A stretch of DNA of 64,000 bases from CAYGOC01 sp964351495 (GCA_964351495.1 CAYGOC010000006.1:32269-96268), one strand, 5' to 3'. Shown: positions 43,552 through 52,381, counted from the first letter of the stretch. Made by a program: numbers and translations. The notes: a model not told the origin generated them from the sequence alone.

Positions 43552-44357
43552 GAAAGAGCATTGTGGATCTTTAGACACTGTTGTAACAAGCTTTTTAATT
43601 CTGCAAAAGGAATTTGGGTTGCTTTATCACTTTTTGCATTTTTGGGATCAGGATGGGTTTCTAAAAAAAGAAGATTTACCCCACAAGCTACAGAAGCTTT
43701 TGCTAAAAAAGGAGCTAAAGCTCCATCTCCTCCTGAAGAATCTTTGTTTTTCCCAGGAAGCTGCACACTATGAGTAGCATCGAAACAGACCGGATAACCC
43801 CATTTTTGCATCAAGGGTATACATCTCATATCGGCTACTAGGTTGTTATATCCAAAAGAAGAGCCTCTTTCTGTTAGGATGATTTTTTCATTTTTAGTAG
43901 AGAGGATCTTTTCTATTACAGGTTCCATATCCCAAGGAGCTAAGAACTGCCCTTTTTTTACATTCACAATTCTTCCCGTCTCAGAAGCCGCTACTAAAAG
44001 ATCTGTTTGTCTACACAAAAAGGCAGGGATCTGCAAGATGTCACACACTTCTGCAGATCTTTTTGCTTCTTCTACCGTATGAATATCGGTGGTTACGGGG
44101 ACCAAGAAAGTGTCTTTTATAGCCTTTAAAATAGAGAGACCTTTTTCTATTCCGGGACCTCTATAGGAATGAAGAGAAGATCTATTGGCTTTGTCGTAGC
44201 TTGCTTTAAAGACAAAAGGAATCTTTAGCTCTTTTGTTAGGTTTACTAAAAACTCTGCCTGAGAAAGAGTCTCTTTTTCTCCTTCTATTACACAAGGTCC
44301 TAAGATAAATACTAGGCCCTTTCCTATAGTAAAATTATGACAGGCAAACGTCTTCAC
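43548..44357 (-). CDS. kdsA: KDO-8-phosphate synthase
   Basis: A 269-residue aldolase-type enzyme that joins PEP and arabinose 5-phosphate to make KDO-8-P for LPS. Motifs seen: ILGPCVIEGE, FKASYDKANRSS with HSYRGPGIEKG, TDIHTVEEA, RGSSFGYNNLVADMR and DATHSVQLPG. Starts with GTG at 44357 inside the dapB 3' end (23-bp overlap). No good ribosome site, so it probably depends on dapB translation. Confidence 0.96.
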   Translation of the reverse strand: MKTFACHNFTIGKGLVFILGPCVIEGEKETLSQAEFLVNLTKELKIPFVFKASYDKANRSSLHSYRGPGIEKGLSILKAIKDTFLVPVTTDIHTVEEAKRSAEVCDILQIPAFLCRQTDLLVAASETGRIVNVKKGQFLAPWDMEPVIEKILSTKNEKIILTERGSSFGYNNLVADMRCIPLMQKWGYPVCFDATHSVQLPGKNKDSSGGDGALAPFLAKASVACGVNLLFLETHPDPKNAKSDKATQIPFAELKSLLQQCLKIHNALS

Positions 44358-45033
44358 AAGGGGAATGGTATGGTTTTGCTTCGATATTTACAAGTTCTTT
44401 CATCGAGTAAAGGCCAGGCTTTTGTTGTAATAAGAAGTGAGCGGCTTTTAAAGCTCCCTCCGCAAATACTTCTCGGCTTAAAGCTCTATGCTTTATAGTC
44501 AGGGTTTCTTGGGAAGAGGTAAAAAATAGCGTATGCTCTCCAAATACTTCTTTTTCTCGAATAGAGGAAATAGAAGAGGAAGGGGAGATCTCTTTTTGTA
44601 AAAATAATGCGGTTCCACTCGGAGTGTCTTTTTTATGTATGTGGTGTTTTTCTTCTATGGAAACTTTAGAAAAAAAAGAAGAGGCTTTTTTTCCGAAGAA
44701 GGTTGTAAGAGCAATCCCTATGCTAAAGTTGGGGGAGAAAAAAATAGGGATCTTACAAGAGGCTTTTTGTATGGCCTCTTCTTGTTCCGAAGAAAAACCC
44801 GTGGTTCCTATTACTAAGGGGATCTGTTTTTCTAAACAAATACTCAAATAGGAAGAGAGGCTTGAGGGCAGAGAAAAATCAAAAAGGAGGTCAATTTCAG
44901 AAAAAAGAGAGGCTTCAAAAGAAGAGGCAGAATGGAGCTTTAGCGTAAGAGAAAATAGAGAATCTTTTTCTATAAGAGAAGAGAGAATGCTTCCCATTTT
45001 TCCGGTAGAGCCAACGAGCGCTATTTTTTTCAT
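44335..45033 (-). CDS. dapB: 4-hydroxy-tetrahydrodipicolinate reductase
   Basis: A 232-residue enzyme of the lysine/diaminopimelate pathway. The NAD(P) site is at the very start (IALVGSTGKMG) and the catalytic block EKHHIHKKDTPSGTAL is intact. The ATG at 45033 follows a GGGAT site; an upstream frame to 45108 is not needed. In chlamydiae mDAP feeds the division-septum peptidoglycan. Being in the same overlapping run as kdsA and lpt genes is not the Chlamydiaceae position of dapB (CT364), so local rearrangement is likely. Confidence 0.93.
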   Translation of the reverse strand: MKKIALVGSTGKMGSILSSLIEKDSLFSLTLKLHSASSFEASLFSEIDLLFDFSLPSSLSSYLSICLEKQIPLVIGTTGFSSEQEEAIQKASCKIPIFFSPNFSIGIALTTFFGKKASSFFSKVSIEEKHHIHKKDTPSGTALFLQKEISPSSSISSIREKEVFGEHTLFFTSSQETLTIKHRALSREVFAEGALKAAHFLLQQKPGLYSMKELVNIEAKPYHSPCEDVCLS

Positions 45034-45062
45034 ATCATCCCTTTTTCTTTTCAAGGGTAGCG

Positions 45063-45785
45063 TTAAAGCCCGAGTTTTTCTAGCTCTTTTTCTGTAGCAA
45101 AGCGCCATTTCCCTATGGGTAAATCCCCCAAAAGAAAAGGGCCAATACGGATTCTTTTTAAAGAGATAACGCTTAAAGAGACCCGTTTACACATCTTTCG
45201 GATTTGTCTTTTCTTGCCTTCTTGTAAAATGAAGCGGAGTTTATTAGGAGAGACTTTTTCTACAAACGCTCTTTTTAATTTTTTCCCTTCCAAGGTAATT
45301 CCTTTTCGTAAAAGGGAGAGTCCTTTTTCAGTAAGAACCCCTTCATATTTTACCAAATACTCTTTTTCTACATTTGAGGTAGGTCCTATGATCTTTTTGG
45401 CAACCCTTCCATCCTCAGTAAACAGCAATAGTCCTTTTGAATTGATATCGAGTCTGCCTACTACATGTAAAGGAGGTATGGGGTTTTTACAGGGGATAGG
45501 ATCTTTTTTCCATTGGTTTTTAGGAATGAGCAGTGAAGATGCTTCTTTATATCCTTCTTCAGGGAGGTTTGAGACGATATCAACCGGTTTATGTAAAAGA
45601 AGGGTTACCTTTTTTCGGGGAAAAGGTTTTACGGTTACCAAGTCCTCTTTAGAAGCTTTACTTCCTTTTTCTGTGACTATTTCTCCATTTACTAAAACCA
45701 GTCCCTCCTCTATAAGAGCTTCAGCCTCTCTCCTAGAGCAAAGTCCTCTTCTTGCTAAAATCTTAGAAATTCTCTCTTTTTCCAT
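45063..45785 (-). CDS. RluB/RsuA-family pseudouridine synthase
   Basis: A 240-residue enzyme with an N-terminal S4 RNA-binding domain (RISKILARRGLCSRREAEAL) and the RsuA-family catalytic motif GRLDINSKGLLLFTEDG, where Asp is the nucleophile. A C-terminal LRFILQEGKKRQIRKM block follows. It isomerises uridine in 23S or 16S rRNA, and the exact site cannot be told. The ATG at 45785 was preferred to an upstream start at 45884, which would lie under the next promoter. Confidence 0.92.
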   Translation of the reverse strand: MEKERISKILARRGLCSRREAEALIEEGLVLVNGEIVTEKGSKASKEDLVTVKPFPRKKVTLLLHKPVDIVSNLPEEGYKEASSLLIPKNQWKKDPIPCKNPIPPLHVVGRLDINSKGLLLFTEDGRVAKKIIGPTSNVEKEYLVKYEGVLTEKGLSLLRKGITLEGKKLKRAFVEKVSPNKLRFILQEGKKRQIRKMCKRVSLSVISLKRIRIGPFLLGDLPIGKWRFATEKELEKLGL

Positions 45786-45888
45786 TTCTGAGATTATATA
45801 GAAGAAGAAGTTAGAAAAACCCTTCTTTTTTACGTAAAAAAAATTAGACCCTTCTATAGAAAAAGAATAGTTTGATACACTCATAAGT

Positions 45889-46176
45889 ATGAGCCAAAAG
45901 ATAGGGTCTACCCCTCCTGACCACTCAAATCATGGAAAAGGTCCAAACGGGCCTACCCCACCCGGCAGAAAGCCGTTTCCCTTGGAAAAAAAGGCCCTTT
46001 CTCTAAATGAGGGGGCGGCTACAACCTCTTTTATGGGGATGCAAGTAACTCAGGCTCAAAAGAAAAAGATTTATGCAAATCTTTGTAATATGATCATGTC
46101 TGAGATGAAAAGAGACGCCGCAAGGCAAAAAAAAGCAGCGGAAGCCTTGAAAAAATCTATTCAGGGGAACGATTAA
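45889..46176 (+). CDS. Unknown 95-residue protein, CT656-like position
   Basis: Not recognised by sequence. Residues 1-45 are Pro/Gly/Asn-rich and disordered (STPPDHSNHGKGPNGPTPPG), and residues 58-95 form one amphipathic basic helix (AQKKKIYANLCNMIMSEM). It is divergent from the pseudouridine synthase and lies near kdsA and rluD, where Chlamydia has small proteins including CT656, a reported T3SS substrate. The composition would suit a small secreted protein. No signal peptide. Confidence 0.55.
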   Translation: MSQKIGSTPPDHSNHGKGPNGPTPPGRKPFPLEKKALSLNEGAATTSFMGMQVTQAQKKKIYANLCNMIMSEMKRDAARQKKAAEALKKSIQGND

Positions 46177-46222
46177 CCTATTAATTATTAAAGGGTTAGC
46201 TGTTTTTACAAAGCCCTTTTCC

Positions 46223-46251
46223 TTGACAAAAACAGGAAAATAGGGTATAAT
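46223..46251 (+). promoter_or_regulatory. Perfect-consensus sigma70-type promoter
   Basis: -35 TTGACA (46223-46228), exactly 17 bp and -10 TATAAT (46246-46251). The predicted start near 46258 gives a leader of under 20 bases with a TAGGAG ribosome site before the ATG at 46276. Confidence 0.85.
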
Positions 46252-46275
46252 TAAGGGATAGAAATAGGAGATCTT

Positions 46276-46470
46276 ATGGAAGTTTCTAATTCAAATCCTT
46301 CGGGAAAAATAGAGAAGCCTATGCTTCCTCTTATAGAGCAGCCTAAGAGTAATCAAGATATTATTAAAGCGTTCCTTATAAAACAGCTGCAAGGTCAGAT
46401 TGCAGAAGACAAGAAAAGAACGAAAGAGACTAACGAAGAAAACAAGAAGCTTTTAAATAATATTTCTTAA
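46276..46470 (+). CDS. Unknown 64-residue polar helical protein behind a strong promoter
   Basis: A very small Lys/Glu/Asn-rich protein, disordered at the start and helical in the second half (QDIIKAFLIKQLQGQ, then KRTKETNEENKK). No membrane helix or signal. The reading frame is supported by a TAGGAG site and the perfect-consensus promoter, suggesting abundant expression. Function unknown. It has no evident relation to the neighbour at 45889 beyond size and polarity. Confidence 0.6.
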   Translation: MEVSNSNPSGKIEKPMLPLIEQPKSNQDIIKAFLIKQLQGQIAEDKKRTKETNEENKKLLNNIS

Positions 46471-46514
46471 AAAAATTTTATCTATTTTCCTCTGAAATAA
46501 GCAGACGAATCTTT

Positions 46515-46544
46515 TTGCAACCTATCTTAAAAAAAGGGTATAAT
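46515..46544 (+). promoter_or_regulatory. Promoter of the rluD-type gene
   Basis: -35 TTGCAA (46515-46520), 18-bp spacer and -10 TATAAT (46539-46544), 28 bp before the ATG at 46572. Confidence 0.65.
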
Positions 46545-46571
46545 CGAGCTCTTTTAAGATAGGGTTTATAT

Positions 46572-47516
46572 ATGGTCTCAGAAGAGGCTCTTTTGGAAGC
46601 TCCCCCTGTGGAGAGCTCTTTTTTTATTGTAGAGCAAGTAGAAGAAAAGGAAAGAATAGATCGCTTTCTTGCTAAAAAATTTCCTGAAAAGTCTCGTTCT
46701 TACTTTCAGTATCTTATGGAAATAGGCGCTGTTTTTTTAAATGGGGTGCCTGCTAGGAAAAGAGAGATTATCCAAGAGGGAGACGAGGTAGAAGTTCTTT
46801 TTGAAAAAACGCCTACCTTTTCTTTAAAGCCGGAAAAAATTCCCTTAGATATTTTGTATGAAGATGAACACTTTCTAGCTGTGAATAAGCCTTTTTCTAT
46901 GGTAGTGCATCCAGCCCCCGGAAATTGGAGTCATACCTTTGTTCATGCTCTTTTAGGTCACTGTGAAGAGATCCCCTTCGGTAAAGAAGAGCTTCGTCCA
47001 GGAATTGTGCACAGGCTCGATAAAGATACGAGTGGTATTTTACTGGCAGCCAAAACAGAAAGAGCGCACCAAAACCTAATAGAGGCTTTTCGAAATAGGG
47101 AAATAGAAAAAACGTACCTTGCCATTTGTATTGGTAGACCCGTAAATGGACTTATTAAGCAGCCTATCAAAAGAGATCCTGTTCATAGAAAAAAAATGAG
47201 AGTCTCGGAAGAAGGAAAACCTTCTGAAACTTTGTGCCATGTTTTGGCGTACAACGATCAGATTAGTCTCGTAAGGCTAAAACCTTTAAGTGGAAGAACC
47301 CATCAAATTAGGGTTCATATGCAGTTTGTAAAAACCCCTATTTTAGGGGACAGTGAATATGGCAATATTTCCTTGAATAAAGCTATGAAGGTAAAAAGAC
47401 AGTGTCTTCATGCTTATCAAATAAAGTTAAAGCATCCTATAACGAAAGAGCCCCTCTTTTTTACGGCTACGATACCGGAGGATATTAAAAAATGGATTTA
47501 CCATCTCTCTTCTTAA
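46572..47516 (+). CDS. rluD: RluD-family 23S rRNA pseudouridine synthase
   Basis: A 314-residue enzyme. An N-terminal S4-like domain (RIDRFLAKKFPEKSRSYFQY) is followed by the RluA-family core with HRLDKDTSGILLAAKT (catalytic Asp) and the closing LKPLSGRTHQIRVHM motif. It modifies helix 69 of 23S rRNA if truly RluD, and RluA/RluC cannot be excluded. Chlamydia CT658 is the syntenic equivalent and is likewise followed by a small KH protein gene. Confidence 0.93.
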   Translation: MVSEEALLEAPPVESSFFIVEQVEEKERIDRFLAKKFPEKSRSYFQYLMEIGAVFLNGVPARKREIIQEGDEVEVLFEKTPTFSLKPEKIPLDILYEDEHFLAVNKPFSMVVHPAPGNWSHTFVHALLGHCEEIPFGKEELRPGIVHRLDKDTSGILLAAKTERAHQNLIEAFRNREIEKTYLAICIGRPVNGLIKQPIKRDPVHRKKMRVSEEGKPSETLCHVLAYNDQISLVRLKPLSGRTHQIRVHMQFVKTPILGDSEYGNISLNKAMKVKRQCLHAYQIKLKHPITKEPLFFTATIPEDIKKWIYHLSS

Positions 47517-47616
47517 AGGATCTTTTTCTGTAGCCTAAATATTTCTTGGTTTTGTAACATTTCCCCATAAACTCTCGCTTGAATGGGGCGTTGTTGTTAA
47601 CATAGAGGATCGCAGC

Positions 47617-47856
47617 ATGAAAGAATTTGTTGAATACATAGTGAAAAACCTCGTAGATCATCCAGAGAAAGTTCAAATCAATGAGATAGGCGGAACGCAT
47701 ACTTTGATTATAGAGCTTGGTGTGGAAAAGTCAGACATTGGAAAGATCATCGGAAAGAAAGGGAAGACTATCAACGCAATTCGAACCCTTCTTATGTCGG
47801 TAGCTAGCCGAAATGGGATTCGAGTCAATTTAGAAATTATCGAAGAAGCAAAATAG
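47617..47856 (+). CDS. khpA: KhpA, small KH-domain RNA-binding protein
   Basis: A 79-residue single KH domain with the RNA-contact loop GKIIGKKGKT in the usual place. KhpA pairs with KhpB/Jag in other bacteria and binds many transcripts. AGAGGA ribosome site. It is followed by a strong terminator. Chlamydia CT659 is the positional equivalent. Confidence 0.93.
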   Translation: MKEFVEYIVKNLVDHPEKVQINEIGGTHTLIIELGVEKSDIGKIIGKKGKTINAIRTLLMSVASRNGIRVNLEIIEEAK

Positions 47857-47866
47857 ATGGTTCTTA

Positions 47867-47893
47867 AGGGGGCGTTGTTAACGCCCCTTTTTT
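47867..47893 (+). terminator. Rho-independent terminator after khpA
   Basis: A perfect 8-bp stem GGGGCGTT/AACGCCCC with a three-base loop (GTT), followed by TTTTTT. It lies about 10 bp after the khpA stop. Confidence 0.92.
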
Positions 47894-47963
47894 CAAAAAA
47901 AGATCGTGGATTAAAACCATAAGAATTATTACTCTATCCTTCCTTGAGGATAAGTGGAGGGAT

Positions 47964-49688
47964 ATGCGGATTTTTCATACTTTTTTTCTAATAACTCTTT
48001 TTTGTGTGGTTGCTCTTTTTTTTTATTTAGAAAACAAAAGAGTTGCTCTAGAGCTTTCCAAGATAGAAAAGGTAAAAAGAAGAAAACCCCTCTCAGATCG
48101 TCATTTTACCATCATTGTTTCTTCCTATAATAGCTCTGATGTATGCAAGAAGACCTTAAGCTCTATTTTAGAGCAAACCTACAAAAACTTTTCTGTTATC
48201 TATGTAAATGATGGTTCTACCGATAACACAGCCTCTGTTTTGCAAGAATTTACAGAAAATAGTCCCTCTTCCAAAATAACGATTCTACATAACAAAAAAA
48301 GAAAGGGAGGAGTACAAAATTTATACGAAAAAGTATACCCCTTACAAGAAGAAGAGGTAGTTCTTTTTCTTAAGGGAGACTCATGGCTTCCTGATAAGAA
48401 TTTTTTACAAGCACTCAATGAAAAATATAAAGGCTATGAGGTTTGGGCTCTTTATATGCCTTGCAAAAAAGTGACCGATAAAGAACCTAAAAAGATACAA
48501 TTTCCCTGCTTTTATCCCACTTCTTTAAGAAGAGCTGAAATACAAGATCCTTTAGTGGTGAGCTTTTATGCAGGACTATTTCACAAGATTCGTCTGCAAG
48601 ATCTTTTTTTTCGAGGGAAAATTATCGAAGAGAGTCACGATGAAGCCTATCTTTTTCCCCTGTTGGAAATGGCACAAAATCATGCCGCTTTTTTACCTCT
48701 TTTAGGTGCTAAATCTGTTTATAAAAAAGTGGCAGATGAGTCTCACCCATGCTTTTTGGCAAGAAGAGATTGCTTGCAAAAAATAAAAAAAACTCCCCCT
48801 TATAAACCTCTTAAAAAAGAGCCTTTTGAAAAGCTTTCTTTTTATACAGGAGCCGACTTGCTCGTCTTTTCTTATGATAGGCCCTTGCAGCTTTACGCTT
48901 TTTTAGAATCCTGTCAAAAACATGTAAAAGGAATAAAAGAGATCTTTGTCTTATATAGATCTTCTAAAGAGCGTTTCGAAAAGGGATATGCTTTAGTACA
49001 AAAAAATTTCCCTAACGTATCTTATGTTCGCCAGTCTAATTTACCTCACTTAGACTTTCATCCTTTGGTGCAGAAAATCCTATTTGAAAAAAGCCAAAGT
49101 CCCTATTTGTTTTTTTCCGTAGATGACATCTTGGTCAAAGATGCTTTTGATGTAAAAGAGGCTATATATCACTTAGAAAAAACAAAGGCATATAGTTTTT
49201 CTTTCCGTCTCGGAGAAAATATTACCTATTGTTATATGGGAGGATTTTTTGCTAGCGTGCCTTATCATCTTTCTTTAGAAGAAACAATAATGGCTTGGCA
49301 GGTCAACTCGGCAAGAGGGGACTGGACCTACCCCAATAGCTTAGATATGACTCTATACAGAAAGGAAGATATTAAACAGACCCTCTCTTCTCTTTTCTTT
49401 AAAAATCCTAATCAGATGGAGTGGAACTGGCATACAGCTAAAAATATAAAGAAGGCTCGAAAGGAATGGATAGGACTTTCTTACTCGTTTTCTAAGGCGG
49501 TAAATCTTCCTTTAAACTTGGTAAATATATCAGAGAATAAAAACATGAACCTTTTTACGACAGAAGAACTTTTAGAGAAGTTCGAAAAGGGATTTTCTAT
49601 GGATATCGATTCTTTATACCAGATAGAAAACAATTCTGTTCATATGGAATATGTCCCCCATTTTGTCCCTTTCAAAAAAGCTTCTTAA
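47964..49688 (+). CDS. Membrane-anchored protein with two glycosyltransferase-like domains
   Basis: A 574-residue protein with an N-terminal membrane anchor (FHTFFLITLFCVVALFFYL, residues 4-22). The first domain is GT2-like (FTIIVSSYNSSDVCKKTLSS, then VIYVNDGSTDNTASVL). The second begins near residue 295 (DLLVFSYDRPLQLYAFLESC), with a DDI metal-binding-like site in FFSVDDILVKDAF. Two glycosyltransferase units in one chain, on the cytoplasmic or periplasmic side of the membrane, suggest glycan assembly. Acceptor unknown. A strong GGAGGGAT site precedes the ATG. It overlaps the convergent DHH gene end by 4 bp. Confidence 0.75.
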   Translation: MRIFHTFFLITLFCVVALFFYLENKRVALELSKIEKVKRRKPLSDRHFTIIVSSYNSSDVCKKTLSSILEQTYKNFSVIYVNDGSTDNTASVLQEFTENSPSSKITILHNKKRKGGVQNLYEKVYPLQEEEVVLFLKGDSWLPDKNFLQALNEKYKGYEVWALYMPCKKVTDKEPKKIQFPCFYPTSLRRAEIQDPLVVSFYAGLFHKIRLQDLFFRGKIIEESHDEAYLFPLLEMAQNHAAFLPLLGAKSVYKKVADESHPCFLARRDCLQKIKKTPPYKPLKKEPFEKLSFYTGADLLVFSYDRPLQLYAFLESCQKHVKGIKEIFVLYRSSKERFEKGYALVQKNFPNVSYVRQSNLPHLDFHPLVQKILFEKSQSPYLFFSVDDILVKDAFDVKEAIYHLEKTKAYSFSFRLGENITYCYMGGFFASVPYHLSLEETIMAWQVNSARGDWTYPNSLDMTLYRKEDIKQTLSSLFFKNPNQMEWNWHTAKNIKKARKEWIGLSYSFSKAVNLPLNLVNISENKNMNLFTTEELLEKFEKGFSMDIDSLYQIENNSVHMEYVPHFVPFKKAS

Positions 49689-52276
49689 GAGTGTAAGTAA
49701 GGGAGGAAAGGAGAGATCATGGCCTTTCTAGAGTTTATAGAGCCTGCTTTATAATAAAGGATCGCCATTGCTATTTCTCCCTTTCCCTTTTTATGAGGGA
49801 TGGGAAAAAAACTCTCTTGAAATATTTGCTCTAAATGGCTTGTATTTTCTCCTAAAAACAAGACCTCTAAAGAGTCTTTTACCAAAGCTTCGCAGTCTTG
49901 AAAAGAGCTTAAAAACCGCTTTAAGTGAGAAGCTCCCATCTCCGTTTCCGGAATCCAGATCCAAAGCTGATCTTTATGAGCATACTCTCGTATTTCCCCT
50001 TGATAGACCTCTTCTGCTCCCACAATAGTGCTGAGCATATGAAGGTGTAAATCAAACTCAGGGCTATCTTCTTGGATATCTAGGGCTTTTTCCAGCCATA
50101 CTTTTTGCAGAGCCCTTTGATTTTTCTCGAAAGAAGAGATGTTTTTAGAAAACAGCTTAGTCTGCCCTACTCTACAGCAGCCATTTTGCTCTTTAGTATC
50201 GGCAAAAAAAGAGCTCACTTCTTTCTTTACGCACAGTTGAATGTTTTTTTCTACCTCTTTTTCTCGGAAGGCATACACTTTTTTATATAAGGAATATAGG
50301 TCTTCATTTTGCAACAGAAGTTTTGCTGCTTTAGAAAGATAGGTCTCATCTTTGGGGAGCTCTTCTAAAGAAACGATTTCCACCTCTTCTTGCGTCGCCA
50401 GACTTTTTAAGTTATTTAAAATAGAGCACACAGCCTCTACATCTCTATAAGAGACTTTAGAAAGAAGGTCTGTATCGTCTAATATCCCATACAGAAAATG
50501 AAGGTACTCCATCATCTCTCTTTCTACATGGACATAGTACTCTTGTTTTTTTTGGAAGATACCCTTTTTTTGCAAAAGATTTCTGAGCTTTCTTATAGAG
50601 GAGGGGTCTGTTTTCTTGGAAAGCTCTTCTATTTGTTTTTCTACCTTTTCTAAAGACTGGTTTTGGGTGCTATATTTTTGGTTAATTTTATGCGTAAGCT
50701 CAAACACAATAGCGTTACTAGACTGCGCATCGGCAATAATAGCGGTAGGGGGAGAAAGTGTTTGCAGAGCGCTTTTATGGTGATCAATTACGCTAATTAC
50801 CTCTAGATAAGAAGGGATTCCCATTTCCTCTCTATTACAAAAATCGCGTAAAGAGACGGTTCCCAGCGTTTTTTTGCGAAGATCTTCTGCAAAGATAGTG
50901 CCCACGGGAAAAAAACGATTTTTATCTGGATAGACTACCGTAAGATGCTGGTAGGTATCCATTTTTAGTTTGATCTCTTCTACATCATCTCTTACGGTTA
51001 CAAAATTGGGACTATGACCGTATACAAGCGTTTTTACCTTCAAGGCAATGTCAAATTTTTCTAAAAATCCGCGCACATTTTGTATGCAGGTGTGGATATT
51101 TTGTACGGCTTTTTCAAGATAAGAAAATATAAGAGGGCGATCTTCAATCAAAAATCCAGATCTATCAAAGAAGGGAAGCTTTTCTGTAGAATCAAATAAG
51201 TTTTGTACTTTTTCTAAATCAAAGATAGAAAAACTATGAAGCGCTTTGGCAAACTTTTCAAAAGAGGCGGTAATTCCTCCTTCTACTAAAAAAACTTTTT
51301 GTAAAAACTGATGGAGTTTTTCTCGATCTTTTTCTACATATTCTTTCACAGGTTCCGCTTCTTTTATAGGAGTCTGAAATAAATTCTTTAAAAGAAGAGG
51401 TACCTCAGAAGAGTGTAACTTTGGTTTGGCAAAAAGAGAGATAAACTTAACGTGTACATGGTTTTCAAACCATCTAAGGGAGCCATTTAAAAGCATGATA
51501 AGTTGCCTTACTCCCTGAACGTCCATATTACGCCAGTCTCCTAAAAAATAGCCTTCCTTATCTACCAAGACAACAGCACTGCTATCTCTTTCTAAAGAGA
51601 CAGAGACCATTTTTTCTTCCAGTGTTTTTTGGAGCATCTTTTTTTGACTCATCAAGTCATTGCCTGTAACAGAGAGAAAGGTGTTTTTTTTCGCAAGATG
51701 AGAAAAGACCCCTTTTCCAAAGAATTGAATAAAAATCATTTCAATTTCTATCTGAGAAAGAGGGGGGCCTCCCGGAACATTCCAAAAATGAAGGTTCGAA
51801 CCAACTCTTGCACCAAAGGCATCTACCCAACCCCAAAAAGAGGCTACAGTGGTATCTAAGTCAGGGGATTTATGGGCGGTTACAAAGTGAGAGCCTTCAT
51901 AAGTCTTATTCATCCCAATAGGAAAAATTCTTTGATACTCTTCTCTGGGAATCCATTTACCTACAATTTTACCCCTTATGCGCAGCATTTCATCTACAGA
52001 AAGGTTAGAAGAGTGGTTTAACCAAAGCTCAAAGCTGTTAAAGGTGTAGTGAAAAAGATAATTTTTTGTATCTACCTTTTCTACAAAATCGAGAACCTCC
52101 CTTAAAAGAAAAGCGGGCTCTTTTTCTTTTTGAATCAGCTCTAAAAGGGCTCTATTAACTTTATCGCTTCTTTGTCTATCTCCTAATTTTTGAAACTCTT
52201 TAGTCTCAAAAGAAGATAAAACCTCGGGCAGGTTAGAAAAAGATTTTGTAGAAAAAGAAAGATCTCCTAAAAACAC
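49685..52276 (-). CDS. Large DHH-family phosphoesterase-like protein with CBS-like insert
   Basis: An 863-residue protein. DHH motif I is HKSPDLD at 135-141 and the DHH motif proper is at 498-500 (VIDHHKSALQ), followed by DAQSSNAIVFELTHKI, as in family II pyrophosphatases. The gap of about 360 residues between the motifs is far longer than usual. It holds two CBS-like stretches (VDKEGYFLGDW near 240, and VVYPDKNRFFPVGTIF near 445), the arrangement of nucleotide-regulated CBS pyrophosphatases. A further about 260 residues follow. It may hydrolyse pyrophosphate or a cyclic nucleotide. GTG start with AAGGAT site. The total size is unusual for any DHH family I know. Confidence 0.6.
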   Translation of the reverse strand: MFLGDLSFSTKSFSNLPEVLSSFETKEFQKLGDRQRSDKVNRALLELIQKEKEPAFLLREVLDFVEKVDTKNYLFHYTFNSFELWLNHSSNLSVDEMLRIRGKIVGKWIPREEYQRIFPIGMNKTYEGSHFVTAHKSPDLDTTVASFWGWVDAFGARVGSNLHFWNVPGGPPLSQIEIEMIFIQFFGKGVFSHLAKKNTFLSVTGNDLMSQKKMLQKTLEEKMVSVSLERDSSAVVLVDKEGYFLGDWRNMDVQGVRQLIMLLNGSLRWFENHVHVKFISLFAKPKLHSSEVPLLLKNLFQTPIKEAEPVKEYVEKDREKLHQFLQKVFLVEGGITASFEKFAKALHSFSIFDLEKVQNLFDSTEKLPFFDRSGFLIEDRPLIFSYLEKAVQNIHTCIQNVRGFLEKFDIALKVKTLVYGHSPNFVTVRDDVEEIKLKMDTYQHLTVVYPDKNRFFPVGTIFAEDLRKKTLGTVSLRDFCNREEMGIPSYLEVISVIDHHKSALQTLSPPTAIIADAQSSNAIVFELTHKINQKYSTQNQSLEKVEKQIEELSKKTDPSSIRKLRNLLQKKGIFQKKQEYYVHVEREMMEYLHFLYGILDDTDLLSKVSYRDVEAVCSILNNLKSLATQEEVEIVSLEELPKDETYLSKAAKLLLQNEDLYSLYKKVYAFREKEVEKNIQLCVKKEVSSFFADTKEQNGCCRVGQTKLFSKNISSFEKNQRALQKVWLEKALDIQEDSPEFDLHLHMLSTIVGAEEVYQGEIREYAHKDQLWIWIPETEMGASHLKRFLSSFQDCEALVKDSLEVLFLGENTSHLEQIFQESFFPIPHKKGKGEIAMAILYYKAGSINSRKAMISPFLPYLHS

Positions 52277-52307
52277 TAAAAAGAATCCTTAACTTTGCTT
52301 AAGAAAA

Positions 52308-52381
52308 CGGATTGAGTAGGACTCGAACCTACGACCGCCCGCTTAGAAGGCGGGTGCTCTATCCAACTGAGCTATCAATCC
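52308..52381 (-). tRNA. tRNA-Arg (anticodon TCT)
   Basis: A 74-base cloverleaf on the minus strand: acceptor GGATTGA/TCAATCC with discriminator G, D-arm AGCTCAGTTGGATAGAGC, anticodon loop CTTCTAA giving TCT, and T-arm GTTCGAGTCC. CCA not encoded. It lies 31 bp upstream of the DHH gene. Confidence 0.97.

Noticed and set aside
45115..45801. 228-codon plus-strand frame opposite the pseudouridine synthase
   Set aside because: The minus-strand gene has S4 and catalytic motifs; the plus frame has none and shows shadow composition (Phe/Ser/Arg).
45889..46470. Toxin-antitoxin pair formed by the two very small genes
   Set aside because: They have separate promoters or spacing of 99 bp, no TA-family motif, and are both polar helical proteins.
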